Source: Deuterostichococcus epilithicus (Eukaryota > Chlorophyta > Trebouxiophyceae > Prasiolales > Stichococcaceae). Taken from it: a stretch of DNA of 64,000 nt. A program made the position numbers and the translations under genes. The notes under the pieces were generated by a model that worked only from the letters and a program-made list of their open reading frames with translations, was not told where the DNA came from and made no database searches. Shown here piece after piece: positions 63,113 to 64,000 of this stretch (position 1 is the stretch's first letter; every line of letters begins with the position of its first letter). Where the stretch lies: contig JAVTLE010000001.1 of NCBI GenBank assembly GCA_033439295.1, forward strand, positions 2,108,001 through 2,172,000, given 5' to 3'.

Positions 63113-64000
63113 CTAGGGAAGCTCTGCAAAATATGCCATGCTAAGTGACGTGCGGACGAGCAGCATGGTGTCATTGCTGCCCACGAGTACTGGAGATGCC
63201 GAGACATCGCCGTCATCCTGTCGCACCCCTGCTGCAAAGTAGTCTGTGTAGATGTCATAATGCCGCTTGACAGCCCGGCCGAAAGCAACCACGGCAGAGA
63301 AGGAGGACGAGCCGACGCCAAGAAAAACGTCTGCGGCAATCATTACTCCGTAGTCGACTATGGCAAGTCGATCGAAATCCAGGGATTGGAGTGTTCTCAT
63401 CAGGTTGACATCGTTTGCCAAGAGGTGCCATTTGCTGTAGATGTCAATGCCCTGTTTTGCGCCCTCCTCTCGCAGTATTTCGACCGCTTGCCGATCGCCA
63501 CACGTGACGTAGACGACGCTCAAGTCGGGTCGTTGCTCTGTGATGGCTGCAGCTTGCTGGAGAAAAAGGCGTGTCTGATCCGCTCGGCTGCCGCGTCCTT
63601 GAGGCCAGTCTGACTCGGCCCTGTGACGGCAAGGCGGCCAAATGATGTCAGGCAACAATTGATGCGCGAGCGTGCGGACATGCAACATTACCTGCGCCAC
63701 ACGCAACGTGTGTGGCACACTCGAGCTCACCGATAGTGGATGGCGATAAACCCTCGAGAGAGCTGCTCATGCTTCAGGATCTGCGATCCTATTTCCAGTA
63801 ATGCCGAGTTGTAGGGGAATATTGTGAAAAGCTGCTCGCGAACATAGCCACTGTCGTTGCTGGCCGTGTAGTCCCAGGAAGCAAAGGTGTCAAAATAGGC
63901 GATCACCACCGGGCGATTGGCTGCAACATTTTCCATGTCGTATATCTCCAGCAGCCGCTCACTGTATGTGCGGAAAGTCCCACGGTGGTGCTTTGCTTCG
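63113..64000 (-). CDS. O-fucosyltransferase-like protein (5' part off right edge)
   Basis: A GDP-fucose-dependent glycosyltransferase of the POFUT (GT65/GT68) type. Two exons on the minus strand: 64000-63731 (frame open to the window edge, so the N-terminus is outside) and 63620-63113 with a TAG stop. The acceptor at 63620 was chosen because it joins AIHYR to AESDWPQGR, rebuilding the family's (H)xRxExDW donor-binding motif across the junction. Later blocks are LSVVYVTCGDRQAVEILREE, then VDYGVMIAADVFLGVGSSSF followed by SAVVAFGRA, matching the conserved region in which an Asp and Ser/Thr residues close the donor site. Upstream in-frame residues read YSERLLEIYDMENVAANRPV. It faces the methyltransferase gene tail to tail. 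Confidence 0.68.

Overview
The window is nuclear DNA of a eukaryote, most likely a unicellular green alga. It is GC-rich. Genes are cut into short exons with GT-AG introns, often with a GCAG acceptor. The proteins are plant/green-algal in type: V-ATPase subunit A, GDP-mannose 3',5'-epimerase, a GONST-like nucleotide-sugar transporter and a GAF-PAS-TKL kinase. A short interstitial run of the plant-type telomere repeat TTTAGGG is present. Bacterial features (operons, ribosome binding sites, CRISPR) are absent. I cannot name the species.

Layout. 1-5.04 kb (minus): V-ATPase catalytic subunit A, ten exons, running off the left edge. 5.04-6.2 kb: head-to-head spacer. 6.2-14.63 kb (plus): long GAF-PAS-protein kinase gene with three apparent GC-AG introns. 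15.62-17.09 kb: TLC-domain membrane protein. 17.4-17.8 kb: hAT-type MITE with a perfect 8-bp target duplication. 18.8-22.6 kb: GC-rich low-complexity DNA with one unexplained minus-strand reading frame. 23.42-26.46 kb: GDP-mannose 3',5'-epimerase. 28.70 kb: tRNA-Gly(GCC) followed by short direct repeats. 29.0-32.29 kb: KDZ-type transposase gene. 32.3-34.7 kb (minus): decayed Ty3/gypsy retrotransposon. 35.64-39.21 kb: nucleotide-sugar transporter. 39.2-45.7 kb: transposon-rich stretch with a 980-bp repeat, GGAATTCCAGC arrays, a 948-bp hAT-like element and one doubtful small gene. 45.76-47.49 kb: GT37-like (fucosyltransferase-like) glycosyltransferase. 47.5-52.8 kb: repeats, purine/pyrimidine tracts and a second copy of the 980-bp repeat. 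52.81-54.57 kb: PC-esterase/TBL-like membrane protein. 55.1-57.5 kb: dead LINE. 60.31-62.19 kb: membrane-anchored SAM methyltransferase-like protein. 63.11-64 kb (minus): O-fucosyltransferase-like gene running off the right edge.

How the genes may work together. Six of the host genes from 23 kb onward fit one theme: making, transporting or decorating with GDP-sugars. They are the epimerase (GDP-L-galactose), the sugar-nucleotide transporter, two fucosyltransferase-like proteins, a TBL-like acyltransferase/esterase and a methyltransferase. Three of them (45.8, 52.8 and 60.3 kb) begin with a single N-terminal membrane anchor, as Golgi type II enzymes do. This is an inferred glycan-building neighbourhood spread over 40 kb and interleaved with transposons, not a proven cluster.

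The most unusual sequence-level pattern is a set of decayed copies of coding exons inside neighbouring introns of the V-ATPase and kinase genes. They sit about 100-145 bp from the real exon and usually include the splice acceptor.
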